From: Candidatus Cloacimonadota bacterium
GTDB lineage: Bacteria > Cloacimonadota > Cloacimonadia > Cloacimonadales > Cloacimonadaceae
Assembly (NCBI GenBank): GCA_018433885.1
Contig: JAHDQK010000013.1
Location: 62,001-126,000, forward strand
DNA length: 64,000 nt
Direction: 5' to 3'
Shown here in pieces: positions 9,439 to 18,085 of the stretch; the stretch's first letter is position 1; each line of letters starts with the position of its first letter. The notes under the pieces are model-generated. The model ran no database searches and was not told the DNA's origin. It saw only the letters and a list, made by a program, of their open reading frames with translations. A program made the position numbers and the translations under genes.

Positions 9439-9467
9439 TTGACGAAATTGGGAAAACAAAAATTGAT
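9439..9467 (+). promoter_or_regulatory. Possible dnaN promoter
   Basis: TTGACG at 9439-9444, a 17-nt spacer and ATTGAT at 9462-9467, ending about 30 nt before the dnaN ATG. The -35 box is good and the -10 box weak, so this is a tentative call. Confidence 0.35.
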
Positions 9468-9498
9468 GGCAGAACAAAAAAAGCAAACAGGGGTTATC

Positions 9499-10671
9499 AT
9501 GAGATTTGCCATAGAGAAAAAGGAATTAATGCAAAGCGTTCAGCATCTGGTGAGCGTAGCTCCCACCAAAAATGCTTCGCCCATTCTTACAAACTATCTG
9601 ATCGACGCCAATGCGGAACAAGGAATGGTGAAGATCACCACCTCTGATCTGGATATCACTGTAGTAGTGGAATTTGCCGCCGCAGTGAGTGAGGGTGGAA
9701 CGATCGCGGTTTCTGCAAGACACTTCAATGAGATCATAAATCTCATGCCAGAGGCGATTATCAATTTCTGGCGCCATGATGAGCTTCTCAAGATAGAATC
9801 CAACAAGATCGATTATAACCTCTTGATCGCCGATCACACTCTCTTCCCCTTGGTTCCGGAAGTTAAGCTGGATAAAGCCTTTACCCTTGATGCACAGCTT
9901 CTGAGCCGGATGATTTCCAAAACCTCATTTGCCGTCTCTACAGATGTAAATCGCGCCGTACTTACTGGTGTATGCTGGAAGATCATGCCCAATGAACATT
10001 TGATGGCAGCCACAGATGGTCGTAAAGTAGCCGAGATCAGGATTAAAAATAGCAGCTTACTTCCCAAACAACCGGAATCAGATGCTAACGAGACTAACTT
10101 CCTGGATAAAACTTCCAACGAAGACTATCTGGAGAAGATCATCCCAGTAAAAACCCTGGTTTTCCTGCAGAAGATCATGGACAACAGCGCTAAAGAGATC
10201 AAAGTTTTGATCGAGAGTAGTAAAGTAATCTTTAGCTACGACAAATATCTGGTTTTTTCTCAGGTACTTGAACATAAGTATCCTGAATATCAAAAAGCTT
10301 TTGTCACCGACCTCCAAAATCAATTTGTGATCGATAGAGCGAACTTGCACAACGCCATCCGCCGAGTTGCTTTGGTTGCCCCAATGGATAATCTTCGTAT
10401 CCGCTTTGAACTTGATAGCGAGAAGTTTGAAGTAAACACTTCAAACCGCGATACGGGAGATGCCAAAGAAAACTTGGATGAATATAACTTCTCGGGTAGT
10501 CAGACCGGTGTGTCCTTCAACTATCGCTATATGTTGGGGATATTGGAAGCCATCGACAGCGATAAAGTGGTAATCAAGCTGGGCAGCTCCAAAGATCCCT
10601 TAATGATATACAACATGAGCAACAAGGAAAACGAAGAGATCACATTCCTGCTCATGCCGCTGCGTTCCTGA
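9499..10671 (+). CDS. dnaN: DNA polymerase III beta sliding clamp
   Basis: DnaN is the ring-shaped processivity clamp that tethers DNA polymerase III and other partners to DNA. At 390 residues it fits three clamp domains of about 120-130 residues. It opens MRFAIEKKELMQSVQHLVSV, the usual clamp N-terminus, and ends with the typical ITFLLMPLRS. The middle contains AATDGRKVAEIRI and the third domain VALVAPMDNLRIRFEL. The ATG at 9499 was chosen because AGGGG lies 5-8 nt upstream; a TTG at 9439 would add 20 non-conserved residues. recF follows, which is a classic order, but dnaA is not upstream: the left neighbour is the divergent glucan operon. Confidence 0.97.
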   Translation: MRFAIEKKELMQSVQHLVSVAPTKNASPILTNYLIDANAEQGMVKITTSDLDITVVVEFAAAVSEGGTIAVSARHFNEIINLMPEAIINFWRHDELLKIESNKIDYNLLIADHTLFPLVPEVKLDKAFTLDAQLLSRMISKTSFAVSTDVNRAVLTGVCWKIMPNEHLMAATDGRKVAEIRIKNSSLLPKQPESDANETNFLDKTSNEDYLEKIIPVKTLVFLQKIMDNSAKEIKVLIESSKVIFSYDKYLVFSQVLEHKYPEYQKAFVTDLQNQFVIDRANLHNAIRRVALVAPMDNLRIRFELDSEKFEVNTSNRDTGDAKENLDEYNFSGSQTGVSFNYRYMLGILEAIDSDKVVIKLGSSKDPLMIYNMSNKENEEITFLLMPLRS

Positions 10672-10703
10672 GATTGAACCGTTCTATCCATATTGTATTG
10701 GTT

Positions 10704-10726
10704 GATGCCACCCCAAAGGTGGCATC
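10704..10726. terminator. Strong hairpin after dnaN, without a U-tract
   Basis: Perfect 9-bp stem GATGCCACC (10704-10712) and GGTGGCATC (10718-10726) with a 5-nt loop, 33 nt after the dnaN stop. The right flank is not T-rich, so this could be a weak terminator, an mRNA 3' stabiliser or an attenuator before recF. Confidence 0.45.
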
Positions 10727-10897
10727 TCCATGTTACGATTTGGTATGTTTCCCATACTGGTATGCATACTATGCGGGAGATGGATTGGCATCAAAACGAC
10801 AGTCATCGATGCAAGCGCAACAGCATCGGGAAAATTCCCCGAACAAAGAGTCGCAATTACCAGGACATTTTCCGCACTCATTACACAGATTCCAGAA

Positions 10898-11971
10898 TTG
10901 AAGCTGATCAGTATCTCTCTACTCAATTTCCGCAGTTATGAGCAAATAAGCTTCGAGTTTGACGCTCCCGGAAACCTGATAATCGGACCCAACGGTAGTG
11001 GTAAAACAAACCTCTTGGAAGCGATAGCCTATACCTCGGTAGGCAAATCGATTCGCTTTCATCAAGACAAAGAGCTTGTCCGAAACGGAAGTGAACAGTT
11101 TGCCGTGAATGGACTATATGGAACAGACACCAATCTGCCGCTTCAGGTTCAACTTGCCTACGAAAGAAGACGGAAGATACTTAAGATAAACACAGAGGTC
11201 AAGCGTCAACTTAGTTCCTTGTTTGAGCACGTGAAGGTTATCTACTGCGCTCCGGACGATATTGATCTGGTTAATGGAAATCCCCGTCAAAGACGCCAGT
11301 ACTTCGATCTTGCCATAGCTCAGGTGTTTCCTTGTTACATCACTTTACTGAGAGAATATCTGCATATCGTGGAACAACGTAACAGACTTCTGAAAGAAGA
11401 AGGCAGTCTTTTGGCAAAAAAAAGCTGGGATCTGCGCTTTATCAAGAGTTTGTTAGAGCTTTACCCCTACCGAAAAAAGTATTTGGAGATATTGAACGCG
11501 GAACTTGCAGGAACTTTTTGTGAGATATCCGAAAACACAAAGAATCTATCCATCACATATCAGCCTGTATTGAAACAGGCAATGGATCTGGATGAAAGTG
11601 TTCTGATGAGCCGTGTTACAGAGCTAGAAAACCGGGAAAAAACATGGCAGAGATCCCTGTTTGGCGCTCACTTGGACGACTATGTCTTTGAAATGGATGG
11701 ATATCCCATGCGTTCTTACGCGTCTCAAGGGCAAAAACGCATCGCTGTAATTATCTCGAAAATGATACAGGCACAATTGATCGAAACCCACACCGGGATC
11801 AAACCGATCCTGCTCTTCGACGATGTCTTCGCGGAGCTGGACTATACGCATAGCGAGAAGATCCATGAATTATGTCAGGATAGTTATCAGATATTTATCG
11901 CAAGCCCCAAAGAAGACATCCGCCAGATATTCGGAAAAATGAGCGTGATCCGACTGGGGAGTGAACAATGA
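10898..11971 (+). CDS. recF: DNA replication and repair protein RecF
   Basis: RecF is an SMC-like ATPase that helps load RecA at gapped DNA with RecO and RecR. Walker A GPNGSGKT is at residues 30-37, the ABC signature region SYASQGQKR is near 300, and Walker B LLFDDVFAELD follows. I place the start at the TTG at 10898, giving MKLISISLLNFRSYEQISFEF, the usual RecF opening, and 357 residues, the normal family length. The in-frame ATG at 10730 would add 56 unconserved residues encoded by a palindrome-rich stretch. No good ribosome-binding site precedes the TTG. The stop overlaps the next gene by 4 bp (ATGA). Confidence 0.9.
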   Translation: MKLISISLLNFRSYEQISFEFDAPGNLIIGPNGSGKTNLLEAIAYTSVGKSIRFHQDKELVRNGSEQFAVNGLYGTDTNLPLQVQLAYERRRKILKINTEVKRQLSSLFEHVKVIYCAPDDIDLVNGNPRQRRQYFDLAIAQVFPCYITLLREYLHIVEQRNRLLKEEGSLLAKKSWDLRFIKSLLELYPYRKKYLEILNAELAGTFCEISENTKNLSITYQPVLKQAMDLDESVLMSRVTELENREKTWQRSLFGAHLDDYVFEMDGYPMRSYASQGQKRIAVIISKMIQAQLIETHTGIKPILLFDDVFAELDYTHSEKIHELCQDSYQIFIASPKEDIRQIFGKMSVIRLGSEQ

Positions 11972-13206
11972 AATTGAACAAACAGCTTTTTGGCTGGATG
12001 ATGTACGATTTTGCCAATTCTGCTTTCACTACCATCATCGTAACGGTAGTCTATAGCGTATATTTCATCAATACGGTAGTTGGAGGTGATCCCGGTTATG
12101 GCGAAATGCTTTGGGGCAGAGCAATCGGAATATCCATGACTCTGGTAGCGCTCACTGCTCCTATTTTGGGAGCTGTGGCAGATTTCTCCCGCTCCAAGAA
12201 GAAATTCCTCTTCCTCAATTGTTATCTCACAGTGATCTTTACTGCTCTGTTGTATTTCGTTAGTCCGGGAGATGTAACTAGGGGGATGATCTTCTTTATT
12301 ATCGCCAATTTCGGTTTCAATTCCGCCAATGTGTTCTACGATGCTTTTTTGCCAGAGATCACCAACCGCGAGAATATGGGTAAAGTATCGGGTTTTGGTT
12401 GGGCATTGGGCTATGTGGGCGGTTTGCTCTCCCTCGTAGTATCCCTGATCCTGATCAACTACGACGTGCGATGGGTGTTCCCAATGATCTCTTTGCATTT
12501 CTTTATCTTCAGTCTTTTCACCTTCTTTTGGTTGAAGGAAGTACGGCGGCCATCCAAACGCACAAATTACTATAAAGTAGCTGCACAACGTGTCTATTCA
12601 TCTGTTAGAAACCTTCGTAAATATCCTGAACTCCTTAAATTCATGTTTAGCTATTTCATCTATAATGATGGCATTACTACTGTGATTGCTTTCGCGTCGA
12701 TCTATGGCATCACCCGTTTTGGCATGAACACCCGGGATATGCTCATCTATTTTATCTTCGCCCAGTTCACTTCGATTCTAGGTTCAGCCTTGTTTGGTTG
12801 GCTAACGGATAAAAAAGGGGTTAGGCTCTCGCTATCGATTTCTATCTTGATTTGGATATCAGTAGTAGTATGGGCTTATTTCTGCGGTTCTGCCAGAGAA
12901 TACTATCTGGTAGGGCTTCTGGCAGGGCTCGCCATTGGTAGTTCCCAAGCAAATAGTCGTACCATGCTTAGCATGCTGACTCCCAAAGCCAGAGAAGCGG
13001 AATTCTTTGGCTTTTATACCTTGACAGGCAGACTGTCTTCCATTATTGGACCTATATTGTACGGATGGATTGCACATCAAACAGGAGATATTCGCTATTC
13101 CATCCTGTCTTTGATGCTTTTCTTCATAATCGGTTTCGTGGCTCTGCAATTTGTGAATCCTCAAAAAGGGATCATAGACGCTGGCCATAACGCTAAACCT
13201 AACTAA
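11968..13206 (+). CDS. MFS transporter, UMF1 (Atg22-like) family
   Basis: This 412-residue integral membrane protein has about 12 predicted membrane helices. The N-terminal signature GWMMYDFANSAFTTIIVTVVY is characteristic of the UMF1 branch of the major facilitator superfamily, related to yeast Atg22, which exports amino acids from the vacuole. Other family features are ALGYVGG near residue 150, a DGITTVIAFASIYG segment near 235 and FGFYTLTGRLSSIIGP near 352. The substrate in bacteria is unknown. It starts inside the recF stop codon and is followed 14 bp later by the polyamine-binding lipoprotein gene, but there is no evidence that the two act together. Confidence 0.88.
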   Translation: MKLNKQLFGWMMYDFANSAFTTIIVTVVYSVYFINTVVGGDPGYGEMLWGRAIGISMTLVALTAPILGAVADFSRSKKKFLFLNCYLTVIFTALLYFVSPGDVTRGMIFFIIANFGFNSANVFYDAFLPEITNRENMGKVSGFGWALGYVGGLLSLVVSLILINYDVRWVFPMISLHFFIFSLFTFFWLKEVRRPSKRTNYYKVAAQRVYSSVRNLRKYPELLKFMFSYFIYNDGITTVIAFASIYGITRFGMNTRDMLIYFIFAQFTSILGSALFGWLTDKKGVRLSLSISILIWISVVVWAYFCGSAREYYLVGLLAGLAIGSSQANSRTMLSMLTPKAREAEFFGFYTLTGRLSSIIGPILYGWIAHQTGDIRYSILSLMLFFIIGFVALQFVNPQKGIIDAGHNAKPN

Positions 13207-13220
13207 CCAAGGAGTAATTA

Positions 13221-14279
13221 ATGAAAAAATTCTCAGTAATCATCGCCCTAATCGCACTTGTTGCACTGGTTTCTCTAAGCGGCTGCGGCAAAAAGCAAGC
13301 AACACTCTATATCTTCAATTGGAGCGATTATATCGATACCGACCTTCTTCGCGAATTTGAAAAAAAATACAACTGTAAGATCAAATACAGTACCTTCGAT
13401 TCAAACGAAAATATGCTAACCAAGGTAAAAAGCTCCACTCAGTCCTTCGATCTGATCTTCCCCAGCGGAGATCATGTAAGCATCTTGAGAGAGCTTGATA
13501 TGCTGGAAGAGTTGGATAAAACCAAACTTACGAATTATGGAAATCTGGATACCAGTCTTCTTAAGAAGGCGGAATCATTCGATCCCAATAATGCCTTTGC
13601 CATCCCTTATGCTTGGGGGCTTACGGGGCTGATGTATAACAAACAGTTCGTACCTCAGGAAATTGTCGCCTCTAATGGCTGGAATATATTGGGAGATAGC
13701 TTCTTCGACGGTAAAAATAAGATCACCATGCTTGATGATGCTCGTGAAGTAATCGGAGCCGCTCTAATTTACAGCGGATTTTCTGTAAACGATGCTTCTC
13801 CGGAAGCTCTTAAAGCCGCCCATGATGTTTTAAAAATTTGGGATCGAAACATCACTCAGTTCGACAGCGATTCTTATAAGAACGAATTGCAAGACGGTAC
13901 AACCTGGCTGGCTCAAGCTTACAATGGGGACGCCCTTCAACAGATGGCGACAAACAAAGACCTCGAGTTCATCCTTCCCAAAGAGGGTGCCGCGATGTGG
14001 ATGGATAACATTGTGATGTTGAAATCCTCTCAGAACAAAGAACTCAGCTATCAGTTCATCGATTTCTTGTTGGATGCTGAAAATGCAAAACGTAACTCTG
14101 ATTACACCATGTATCCCACTCCCAACGAAGCAGCAATGCGCTTGATGGGAGAAGATTTTATCAATAATAAGCTGATCAATCCAGACGATGAATACCTGGA
14201 AAAATGCTACATGATAGACTATCTGGGTGAAGCTGCCAGAAGCTTCGACCAAATCTATGAAGATATCAAAATGAATTAA
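13221..14279 (+). CDS. Spermidine/putrescine-type ABC transporter substrate-binding lipoprotein
   Basis: This 352-residue protein has an N-terminal lipoprotein signal: MKK, a hydrophobic core and a lipobox ending SLSGC with the acylated Cys near residue 21. The mature part resembles PotD, with the opening strand LYIFNWSDYID, FPSGDHVSIL, IPYAWGLTGLMYN, the binding-cleft WLAQAYNGDALQQM and the late AARSFDQIYEDIK. PotD captures polyamines in the periplasm for the PotABC permease. No potA, potB or potC is present in this window, so this is an orphan binding protein here; the permease may be encoded elsewhere. It follows the MFS gene by 14 bp with AAGGAG before the ATG. Confidence 0.9.
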   Translation: MKKFSVIIALIALVALVSLSGCGKKQATLYIFNWSDYIDTDLLREFEKKYNCKIKYSTFDSNENMLTKVKSSTQSFDLIFPSGDHVSILRELDMLEELDKTKLTNYGNLDTSLLKKAESFDPNNAFAIPYAWGLTGLMYNKQFVPQEIVASNGWNILGDSFFDGKNKITMLDDAREVIGAALIYSGFSVNDASPEALKAAHDVLKIWDRNITQFDSDSYKNELQDGTTWLAQAYNGDALQQMATNKDLEFILPKEGAAMWMDNIVMLKSSQNKELSYQFIDFLLDAENAKRNSDYTMYPTPNEAAMRLMGEDFINNKLINPDDEYLEKCYMIDYLGEAARSFDQIYEDIKMN

Positions 14280-14290
14280 ACCTATTTTAT

Positions 14291-14334
14291 GGAGACAGGA
14301 GGTGATACATGAATCCCGATAATCTCCTGTCTCC
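14291..14334 (+). promoter_or_regulatory. Hairpin that masks a consensus Shine-Dalgarno upstream of aspS
   Basis: Perfect 11-bp arms GGAGACAGGAG (14291-14301) and CTCCTGTCTCC (14324-14334) enclose a 22-nt loop. The left arm contains the first half of AGGAGGTGAT, a perfect complement to the 16S rRNA 3' end. The hairpin lies between the polyamine-binding protein gene and aspS. It could be a terminator without a U-tract or a translational switch for the mini-ORF at 14309. Confidence 0.5.
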
Positions 14335-14359
14335 AATACATATATCACATATAATGTAA
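14309..14359 (+). CDS. Possible 16-residue leader peptide before aspS
   Basis: The ATG at 14309 follows AGGAGGTGAT at 7-nt-class spacing, the best ribosome-binding site in the window. It opens a 16-codon frame [16 protein letters not shown] that stops at 14359, 19 nt before aspS. The frame is not Asp-rich, so classic attenuation by aspartyl-tRNA is not evident. It could be a true leader peptide, a translational coupling device or a chance frame. The coding status is uncertain. Confidence 0.3.
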   Translation: MNPDNLLSPIHISHIM

Positions 14360-14378
14360 CAAAAAGGATTATAAACAA

Positions 14379-16157
14379 ATGGACAACCTCGGCTCTTTGA
14401 AACGAAGCCACTATAGCGCGGAACTAGTATCGGCAGAACTGAACAGCGATGTAACAGTAATGGGTTGGGTTCACAAACGCAGAGATCTGGGTGGATTGAT
14501 CTTCATCGACCTGCGCGATGTGAAAGGAATCATCCAGATTGTGGTGCATCCGGAATCCACGGATATCTTTGGCAAAGCAGAGAAAGTGCGCAACGAATAC
14601 GTAATCGCAGTAAAAGGCAAGCTTTCTCAGCGTAGTGATGGAAACAGAAATCCGAATATGACCACCGGCGAGCTGGAGATTATCGCAGAGGAATTCTTCA
14701 CTCTAAACGACACCCAGCCTCTACCCATCCAAATCGATGGCACAGCCATGGCGGATGAAGACCTGCGCCTAACCTATCGCTATCTTGATCTTCGCCGCCC
14801 CAAACTACAAAACATCCTCATCACAAGAGCAAAAGTCACTAGTTTGATGCGGAGATTTCTTGATGCTGAAGGCTTTTACGAGATCGAGACACCCATGCTG
14901 ATGAAAAGCACTCCGGAAGGTGCGCGAGACTACCTCGTACCCAGCCGCGTGCATCCCGGAAAGTTCTACGCTCTACCACAATCCCCCCAGATTTTTAAAC
15001 AGCTTCTGATGATCGCCGGTTTCGATCGCTATTATCAGATCGCTCGCTGTTTCAGGGACGAGGATTTGCGTGCAGACCGTCAACCGGAGTTCACACAACT
15101 AGATATCGAGCTTTCCTTTGCCACCCAGGAACAGATCTTCGCTTTGTTGGAACGCTTGATGCACACAATATTCAGAGAGATCAAAGGCATTGATCTTCCT
15201 CTACCTTTCCCCCGGCTTACCTACGACGAAGCCATGAACAGATACGGTTGCGATAAACCTGATCTACGCTTTGGTATGGAGCTGGTGAATTTCACGAATA
15301 TTCTTGCAACCAGCGAGTTTCAAGTATTTAAAAGCTGCATTGAAGATAATGGCTCCATAAAAGCTCTGTGCATCCCCGGAGGTGCTTGCTACTCCCGCAA
15401 ACAACAGGACCACCTTGTGGATCTCGCCAAACACTTGGGTGGGAAAGGTTTATCTTTTGCCAAGGTTACGGAAAACGGTCTCGAAGCCGGGATTTCCAAG
15501 TTCTTAAGCGAACAAGAAGCAAAAAGCATGATTGAAGCTGCTAATGCTTCACCAGGAGATTTGCTGGCGATAGTCGCGGATAGCTGGGATATCACTCACA
15601 AGGTGCTGGCTGGATTGCGTAACCAGATCGCTTTGGAACTTAAACTCTACGATCCATCAGCGATCAACATGTGCTGGATCACGGATTTCCCATTGTTTGT
15701 TCCCAGAGAGGATGGCAGCGGTTGGGAACCCGCACATCACATGTTCAGTCTTCCCCGGGAAGAACATATCCCTTGGCTGGATCAACCGGATAAGATCGGC
15801 GAGATCAAAGGCCAACTCTATGATCTGGTTTGCAACGGAATGGAACTATCCAGCGGTAGTATTCGCTGTCATCGCTATGATATTCAACAGAAGATATTTA
15901 CCGTCCTTGGCTTCACCGAAGAGGATCTCAAACCACGTTTTGGCTTCTTCCTGGATGCCTTGAAGTATGGCACTCCACCTCATGGTGGTATCGCTCCAGG
16001 TTTGGATCGCTTGATCATGATCCTCACCCAGGCAGATTCCATCCGCGATGTAATCGCCTTCCCCAAAACCTTGAGAGCCACTGATCTGATGAACCAGGCT
16101 CCTTCCGAAGTGGATGATATTCAATGGCAGGAACTTCACCTGAAATTCAACGAATAA
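14379..16157 (+). CDS. aspS: Aspartyl-tRNA synthetase (bacterial type)
   Basis: AspRS charges tRNA-Asp. This 592-residue protein is full length. The N-terminal anticodon-binding OB fold contains [21 protein letters not shown]. The class II catalytic core has motif 2 at [19 protein letters not shown] and motif 3 at [13 protein letters not shown]. Between them is the bacterial GAD insertion domain (about residues 285-410). Whether it is discriminating or also charges tRNA-Asn cannot be decided here. The ATG at 14379 is preceded by AAAAAGGA at a rather long distance (about 12 nt). The stop overlaps purN by one base (TAATG). Confidence 0.97.
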   Translation: MDNLGSLKRSHYSAELVSAELNSDVTVMGWVHKRRDLGGLIFIDLRDVKGIIQIVVHPESTDIFGKAEKVRNEYVIAVKGKLSQRSDGNRNPNMTTGELEIIAEEFFTLNDTQPLPIQIDGTAMADEDLRLTYRYLDLRRPKLQNILITRAKVTSLMRRFLDAEGFYEIETPMLMKSTPEGARDYLVPSRVHPGKFYALPQSPQIFKQLLMIAGFDRYYQIARCFRDEDLRADRQPEFTQLDIELSFATQEQIFALLERLMHTIFREIKGIDLPLPFPRLTYDEAMNRYGCDKPDLRFGMELVNFTNILATSEFQVFKSCIEDNGSIKALCIPGGACYSRKQQDHLVDLAKHLGGKGLSFAKVTENGLEAGISKFLSEQEAKSMIEAANASPGDLLAIVADSWDITHKVLAGLRNQIALELKLYDPSAINMCWITDFPLFVPREDGSGWEPAHHMFSLPREEHIPWLDQPDKIGEIKGQLYDLVCNGMELSSGSIRCHRYDIQQKIFTVLGFTEEDLKPRFGFFLDALKYGTPPHGGIAPGLDRLIMILTQADSIRDVIAFPKTLRATDLMNQAPSEVDDIQWQELHLKFNE

Positions 16158-16726
16158 TGACCCTGAGCAGCGGAGCCTCCCGAGGCTCCAATCTGCTCGC
16201 CATTCACAGGTATTTTGCACAGAATTCCCTACCTGTGACAATAGCCTGTGCCGTTTTTACGAACCCAGATTCACCTGCCATCGGCAAATGCCACCAGCTG
16301 GACATCTCCACCGAGCTAATATCGGTCAAAGATATGTCTAACTTCGAAAACAGGATACTGGAACTCATTCATTCCCGGAATATCTCTCTTGTGGCACTCT
16401 GCGGTTTCATGCGGAAACTGAGCAAGTGGTTTCTGAATGAAGCGGGTATTCCCGTATTGAACATACATCCCGCCTTGCTTCCAGCGTATGGAGGAAAAGG
16501 TATGTATGGCATGAATGTCCACCAAGCGGTCTTTGCCGCTGGAGAGGCTGTTTCCGGCGCTTCCGTCCATATTGTAAATGCCCAATATGATCGAGGTCCC
16601 GTGATAAGCCAGAAAGTAGTTGATATAAGCCTATGCAAATGCGCTGAAGATATTGCCGATTTGATTCTGAAGATTGAACACCAGATTTACGCACCTGCCA
16701 TCTATGAAGCACTTAACAAAGCCTAG
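16157..16726 (+). CDS. purN: Phosphoribosylglycinamide formyltransferase
   Basis: PurN moves a formyl group from 10-formyl-THF to GAR in purine synthesis. The 189-residue protein opens [16 protein letters not shown], a version of the family's N-terminal SGxGSN loop with an extra residue. The catalytic Asn and His are in VLNIHPALLPAYGGKGMYG, and the catalytic Asp is in the NAQYDRGPVI segment. I use the ATG at 16157 that overlaps the aspS stop, because upstream in-frame residues are not family-like. No other pur gene is nearby. The frame runs 22 bp into mtaB. Confidence 0.9.
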   Translation: MTLSSGASRGSNLLAIHRYFAQNSLPVTIACAVFTNPDSPAIGKCHQLDISTELISVKDMSNFENRILELIHSRNISLVALCGFMRKLSKWFLNEAGIPVLNIHPALLPAYGGKGMYGMNVHQAVFAAGEAVSGASVHIVNAQYDRGPVISQKVVDISLCKCAEDIADLILKIEHQIYAPAIYEALNKA

Positions 16727-17978
16727 ATTGGCCATTTCGACCCTGGGTTGCAAGACTAATTTCTATGAATCAGCCGCCATTGCGGAACGCTTTGGTGATG
16801 TCGAGCTAGTTAAGTTCACCGAGGACGCGGATGTTTATATAATTAACACATGCACTGTAACCAACCGAACCGACTACAAGAGCCGCAACCTTATACGCAA
16901 GGCATTGGCAAAAAAGGCGGATAACCCTGAGGTGAAAGTAGTGGTTACTGGATGCTTCGCTCAGCGTTCGCTCTCCGAGATCCAAGCTCTGGGACCCGTA
17001 GATTTGGTGGTAGATAATCAAAGCAAGCTTGATATCGCGGAGATCATTGCCGGACGCGAGAATCACTTTACAGACATCATGGAAGCGCGCGATTTCGTTT
17101 ATCGCCCAGTATCCAGCATGCTCAGCCATACTCGTGCCTTTCAGAAGATTCAGGATGGTTGCGACTTTTACTGTGCCTATTGCGCGGTCCCTTATGCACG
17201 AGGTCACAGCCGCTCTGCAAGATACGAGGATGTAATAGCCCAAGCGCGATTGTTCGCCGATAATGGTTTCCGGGAAATCGTCCTAGGGGGCGTGAACTTG
17301 GGTTTATACAGAGATGAGAAGAAGAATCTTGCGGATGTCGTAAGAGGTATTGCCGAAATTGATGAGATAAAGCTGATTCGCCTCTCATCGATCGAACCTC
17401 AGCTCTTGTTCGACGATTTACTATATAATCTGAGCGATGTAGCAAAGCTCTGCCCACATTTCCACATTCCCTTACAAAGTGGTAGTGATGTAATTCTTAA
17501 GAGTATGGGACGCCGCTATGATACGATACTTATCCGCAATCTGGTAAGTGAGATCTTGGCTATCTATCCTGATGCCGCGATTGGATTTGATACTATCTGT
17601 GGATTCCCCGGGGAGAACGATGAGTTTTTCATGGAGACCCATGATCTTCTCAATAGCCTGCCCATCGCTTATTTGCACGTATTTTCCTATTCCAAGCGCA
17701 AAGGCACCAGAGCGGATCAAATGCCAAACCAAGTACCCGCAGATATAAAGAACCAAAGATCCCTGGCTCTAACCCAGCTTTCCCGTGAGAAGACCCACAA
17801 ATACATGAAGAAGTTGAAAGAGCTGAATATCCGTCTCCGGGGCATTAATGAATCCGACGACCCTGCCAGTCCGGAAACTCTCAGTGATCATTATCTTAGA
17901 GTGAAACCCCCTGGAAACCATGCTCAGGGCGAGTATCTGGAAGCCTCTGCTCTTGAATGTGAGTTCGTTCTGGAATGA
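16704..17978 (+). CDS. mtaB: tRNA t6A37 methylthiotransferase (MtaB-type radical SAM)
   Basis: MtaB uses two [4Fe-4S] clusters and SAM to turn t6A37 into ms2t6A37 in tRNA. The order is an N-terminal UPF0004 domain (STLGCKTNFYES, then INTCTVTNRTDYKSR and VVTGCFAQR, the three Cys of the auxiliary cluster), the radical SAM core with CxxxCxxC in DGCDFYCAYCAVP, and a short C-terminal TRAM-like part. The NRTDYKSR stretch fits MtaB better than MiaB. The start at 16704 gives MKHLTKPRLAISTLGCK; an upstream ATG at 16674 would add 10 residues within purN. Its substrate modification is made by TsaD, encoded at 1095-2105. Confidence 0.9.
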   Translation: MKHLTKPRLAISTLGCKTNFYESAAIAERFGDVELVKFTEDADVYIINTCTVTNRTDYKSRNLIRKALAKKADNPEVKVVVTGCFAQRSLSEIQALGPVDLVVDNQSKLDIAEIIAGRENHFTDIMEARDFVYRPVSSMLSHTRAFQKIQDGCDFYCAYCAVPYARGHSRSARYEDVIAQARLFADNGFREIVLGGVNLGLYRDEKKNLADVVRGIAEIDEIKLIRLSSIEPQLLFDDLLYNLSDVAKLCPHFHIPLQSGSDVILKSMGRRYDTILIRNLVSEILAIYPDAAIGFDTICGFPGENDEFFMETHDLLNSLPIAYLHVFSYSKRKGTRADQMPNQVPADIKNQRSLALTQLSREKTHKYMKKLKELNIRLRGINESDDPASPETLSDHYLRVKPPGNHAQGEYLEASALECEFVLE

Positions 17979-18085
17979 TGCAAAAGATCCAGACAGAAGC
18001 ACACCATCGCGGAAAGGACACATTAAGCGATGTAAGATACTTAGAAACCAGAGAGCAGTATCTACCGATCTCTTGCCTTTGGTTT

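Noticed and set aside
9004-9498. Replication origin near dnaN-recF
   Set aside because: No DnaA boxes of the TTATNCACA type were seen, and dnaA is not adjacent.
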